Shown here piece after piece: positions 6,118 to 7,895 of a stretch of 7,895 nt of DNA. Origin of the DNA: DATDCV01 sp036524155 (lineage in GTDB: Bacteria > Verrucomicrobiota > Verrucomicrobiia > Limisphaerales > UBA8199). The DNA is taken from assembly GCA_036524155.1 (NCBI GenBank), contig DATDCV010000121.1, positions 1-7,895 on the forward strand. Direction: 5' to 3'. Position numbers and translations under genes: made by a program. The number at the start of each line of letters is the position of its first letter. Position 1 is the first letter of the stretch. The notes under the pieces are model-generated. The model saw only the letters and a list, made by a program, of their open reading frames with translations, had not been told where the DNA came from and did no database searches.

Positions 6118-7404
6118 TCAAGCTTTCCAGACCTGGCCGGGCCGGCAGGCGATGCCAGCCATGGCGTTCCGGGTATCGACGATGCAGCCGGCCCAGTCAC
6201 TTAACTGCTGGTACTGGATGCACGCGTGGTTCGTCGCGATCAGCACCAGGTCGAAGCTGGAAATTGTCTCGCGATTCCACTCGACCGATTTTGTGCCCGC
6301 CCAATGCGCGTGCTCGCGCGTGGGCCTGATCACCGGCACATACGGGTCGTAATAGGCGACGCCGGCCCCTTGTGCTTTGAGCATTTCCATCAGGAAATAG
6401 CTGGGCGATTCACGCTCATCGTCCACATTCGGTTTGTAAGCCAGGCCCACCACAAGGATGGAGCTGCCTTTCACGGGTTTGGCTCGGTCGTTCAGGGCGT
6501 CAGCCACGCGGCGCACCACGTAGCCCGGCATGCCGGTATTAATCTCGCCGGCCAACTCGATGAATTTGGTGGTTTGCCCGTACTCCCGGGCTTTCCAGGT
6601 CAGGTAGAACGGGTCGATCGGGATACAATGGCCTCCGAGTCCCGGCCCCGGGTAGAACGGCATGAACCCGAACGGTTTGGTCTTGGCCGCATTGATCACT
6701 TCCCAAATATCTATGTTCATCGCGCTGTACACCACCTTGAGTTCGTTCACCAGCGCGATGTTCACTCCACGAAAAGTGTTCTCCAGGAGTTTCGTGGCTT
6801 CCGCAACCCGGCAGGAACTGACCGGCACCACGGTTTTCACCGCCTTCGAATACAGCGCGACGGCCCTGGCAAGACACGCAGGGGTAAAACCGCCGACGAC
6901 TTTGGGAATGACTGCCACCTTGCTGTCCGGGTTGCCCGGATCCTCGCGCTCGGGCGAAAAAGCCAGGTGGAAATCCCTGCCCGCTGTCAGACCCGAGCCT
7001 ACTTCCAGCACAGCCCGCAAATCCTCGTCGGTCGTGCCTGGATAGGTCGTGGATTCCAGCACCACCAGCATCCCTTTTCGCAGGTGGCCAGCGATGCTCT
7101 TGCCGGTGTCGGTGATGTACGAAATGTCCGGCTCCCGATTCTTATTGAGCGGCGTCGGCACGCAGATCACGATCGCTTCAACCTCGCGGATGCGCCCGAA
7201 GTCCGTGGAAGCGGAGAACGTTCCGAATCTCAGCGCTTCGGCAACCATCTCCGCAGGAATGTGCTTAATGTAGCTCCGCCCCTGCGCCAGCGCATCCACT
7301 TTGGAGCTGTCAATGTCAAGCCCCAGGACATTCACGCCCGAACGCGCGAACTGAAACGACAGCGGCAGCCCAACATAACCCAACCCAATTACGGCAATTT
7401 TCAT
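6118..7404 (-). CDS. UDP-sugar 6-dehydrogenase, UDP-GlcNAc (WbpA)-type
   Basis: 428-residue NAD-dependent enzyme of the UDP-glucose/GDP-mannose dehydrogenase family, which oxidises C6 of a nucleotide sugar twice to give the uronic acid. NAD-binding G-L-G-Y-V-G (7-12) opens the protein. Next come C-V-P-T-P (81-85), E-S-T-T-Y-P-G-T-T (117-125), S-P-E-R (150-153), K205 and N209 in A-T-K-L-L-E-N-T-F-R, and the catalytic cysteine C260 in G-G-H-C-I-P-I-D-P. The C-terminal nucleotide-binding domain has G-L-A-Y-K-P-N-V-D-D-E-R-E-S and ends with V-D-T-R-N. The long G-F-M-P-F-Y-P-G-P-G-L-G-G-H loop and overall wording resemble UDP-GlcNAc 6-dehydrogenases (WbpA-like) more than UDP-glucose enzymes; the substrate is inferred. 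The Gfo/Idh gene upstream fits the next step (WbpB-like). No clear Shine-Dalgarno precedes the ATG at 7402-7404. A strong terminator follows the stop. Confidence 0.95.
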   Translation of the reverse strand: MKIAVIGLGYVGLPLSFQFARSGVNVLGLDIDSSKVDALAQGRSYIKHIPAEMVAEALRFGTFSASTDFGRIREVEAIVICVPTPLNKNREPDISYITDTGKSIAGHLRKGMLVVLESTTYPGTTDEDLRAVLEVGSGLTAGRDFHLAFSPEREDPGNPDSKVAVIPKVVGGFTPACLARAVALYSKAVKTVVPVSSCRVAEATKLLENTFRGVNIALVNELKVVYSAMNIDIWEVINAAKTKPFGFMPFYPGPGLGGHCIPIDPFYLTWKAREYGQTTKFIELAGEINTGMPGYVVRRVADALNDRAKPVKGSSILVVGLAYKPNVDDERESPSYFLMEMLKAQGAGVAYYDPYVPVIRPTREHAHWAGTKSVEWNRETISSFDLVLIATNHACIQYQQLSDWAGCIVDTRNAMAGIACRPGQVWKA

Positions 7405-7405
7405 T

Positions 7406-7433
7406 CGTTTGAAACGTTTATCGAGATTATCGA
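7406..7433 (-). promoter_or_regulatory. AT-rich leader with short dyad and TCGATAA repeats before the dehydrogenase gene
   Basis: Directly ahead of the dehydrogenase ATG, CGTTT-G-AAACG (plus 7406-7416) is a short perfect dyad. On the minus strand TCGATAA occurs twice with 9-nt spacing (within plus 7418-7433). One copy contains GATAAT (plus 7426-7431), five of six to a -10 hexamer; no -35 at the right distance is evident. This could be the gene's own promoter or an operator. Weak evidence. Confidence 0.25.
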
Positions 7434-7440
7434 TTGGCGC

Positions 7441-7485
7441 AAAGACAAAACGACACCCGGCCTGGCACGTTACGGGAATGTCGTT
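7441..7485 (-). terminator. Probable intrinsic terminator after the Gfo/Idh gene
   Basis: The inverted repeat AACGACA/TGTCGTT (plus 7449-7455 and 7479-7485) is extended inward by CCCG/CGGG (7456-7459 and 7473-7476) with a 2-nt bulge at 7477-7478, giving 11 bp around a 13-nt loop. On the minus strand it is followed by TTGTCTTT, a broken T-rich tail. It starts 17 nt past the stop of the oxidoreductase gene. The interrupted T-run and long loop suggest a leaky terminator. Confidence 0.55.
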
Positions 7486-7502
7486 AGGTCTGAATTCGAG
7501 AC

Positions 7503-7895
7503 TTAAACCGCGATCGCATCGCGGCTTTGGGCGAGCGCTTCAACCTTGCGCGGGATCCGCGATCCGCCGTTCCGGTTAAGGTCGATCTGAGGCTCGAAGG
7601 TCTTTTGCGCCATTCCCAGGCTCACCATCGCGCCCTGGTTCCGCATCGATTCGCTCGAGGCCTCCAGGATCCGGACGACTTCCAGCCCAAGGCGGCCGCC
7701 GGTGATCGGAGGCTTCTCTTCGCGGATGCATTCGAGGAAATGTTGGCACTCCAACTTCAACGGCTCGTCCTGCTTGATATACGGCACATACACGTCTCCG
7801 TAATGATACGAATACGTAAACTCCGCAAACGTGTCGTAATGCGGTGGCACCTCCACTCGCGCGTCGTAAATCTTCAGCTTCTCCAGCGGCTCCGT
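7503..7895 (-). CDS. Gfo/Idh/MocA-family oxidoreductase, C-terminal part (cut by window edge)
   Basis: The frame is open to the right edge, so only the last 130 residues are present. The visible part is the C-terminal region of a Gfo/Idh/MocA-type NAD(P)-dependent sugar oxidoreductase: an aromatic beta-sheet stretch (H-Y-D-T-F-A-E-F-T-Y-S-Y-H-Y-G-D-V), then the family's typical helix E-P-L-K-L-E-C-Q-H-F-L-E-C-I, then P-P-I-T-G-G-R-L-G-L-E-V-V-R-I-L-E-A. The NAD-binding N-terminal domain and E-K-P catalytic motif would lie beyond the window. A GTG at 7856 is an internal codon, not the start. Next to a WbpA-like dehydrogenase, the best guess is a WbpB-like enzyme oxidising C3 of UDP-GlcNAc-uronate, but Gfo/Idh proteins act on many sugars. 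The last ~30 residues (R-N-G-G-S-R-I-P-R-K-V-E onward) are a polar tail of unknown role. Confidence 0.88.
   Translation of the reverse strand, partial: TEPLEKLKIYDARVEVPPHYDTFAEFTYSYHYGDVYVPYIKQDEPLKLECQHFLECIREEKPPITGGRLGLEVVRILEASSESMRNQGAMVSLGMAQKTFEPQIDLNRNGGSRIPRKVEALAQSRDAIAV

Noticed and set aside
6008..6121. N-terminal extension of trxB from the ATG at 6121
   Set aside because: It would translate the intrinsic terminator of the preceding gene and add 38 residues without a family counterpart; the canonical start is at 6007.
6226..7506. Rightward 426-residue open frame opposite the UDP-sugar dehydrogenase gene
   Set aside because: It is antisense to a gene with full catalytic motifs; its His/Arg/Gly-rich translation is a typical shadow of GC-rich coding DNA.

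Overview
The window is GC-rich (my estimate is around 60%), single-copy bacterial chromosome. It carries seven protein-coding genes with good support, an eighth cut by the right edge, and one intergenic repeat-like structure. Several features point to Verrucomicrobiota, probably the Pedosphaera/Limisphaerales side: the wording of the stand-alone receiver protein (a Y-P-L-P-D block before the phospho-acceptor and F-L-K-W after it), the HAMP-less sensor kinase paired with an OmpR-type regulator, and the small Ala/Lys/Arg-rich protein with K-A-R-W repeats. This is a recollection of family style, not a search result, so the taxonomy is tentative.

Left block (1-2081). A complete methionyl-tRNA formyltransferase gene (fmt) runs rightward and meets a leftward stand-alone response regulator tail to tail, 18 nt apart. 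Upstream of that regulator on the same strand, after a 244-nt gap with no convincing gene, is a 114-residue basic protein with a leucine-heptad N-terminus and two copies of an S-x-A-x-R-A...K-A-R-W motif.

Divergent spacer (2082-2553). These 472 nt separate the leftward basic-protein gene from the rightward kinase gene. They contain a perfect 20-bp inverted repeat, and each arm is itself a 7+3+7 palindrome. This is the architecture of a paired REP element (REPIN) or of two operator dyads. It is the most unusual non-coding signal in the window.

Middle block (2554-5070). A membrane histidine kinase and an OmpR/PhoB-type response regulator are separated by 3 nt and form a canonical two-component operon. 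The regulator gene meets leftward trxB tail to tail, 7 nt apart.

Right block (5078-7895, all leftward). Reading in the direction of transcription, there is the C-terminal end of a Gfo/Idh/MocA-family oxidoreductase, a hairpin with a T-rich tail, a complete UDP-sugar 6-dehydrogenase of the WbpA type, a strong intrinsic terminator, and thioredoxin reductase (trxB). The oxidoreductase and dehydrogenase together suggest the start of a UDP-aminouronic acid pathway for surface polysaccharide. trxB is insulated from that unit by the terminator and probably has its own promoter.

No tRNA, rRNA, CRISPR array, insertion sequence or prophage gene was seen. Most genes are ordinary housekeeping or signalling genes. 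The items deserving a second look are the nested palindrome pair and the K-A-R-W repeat protein next to it.
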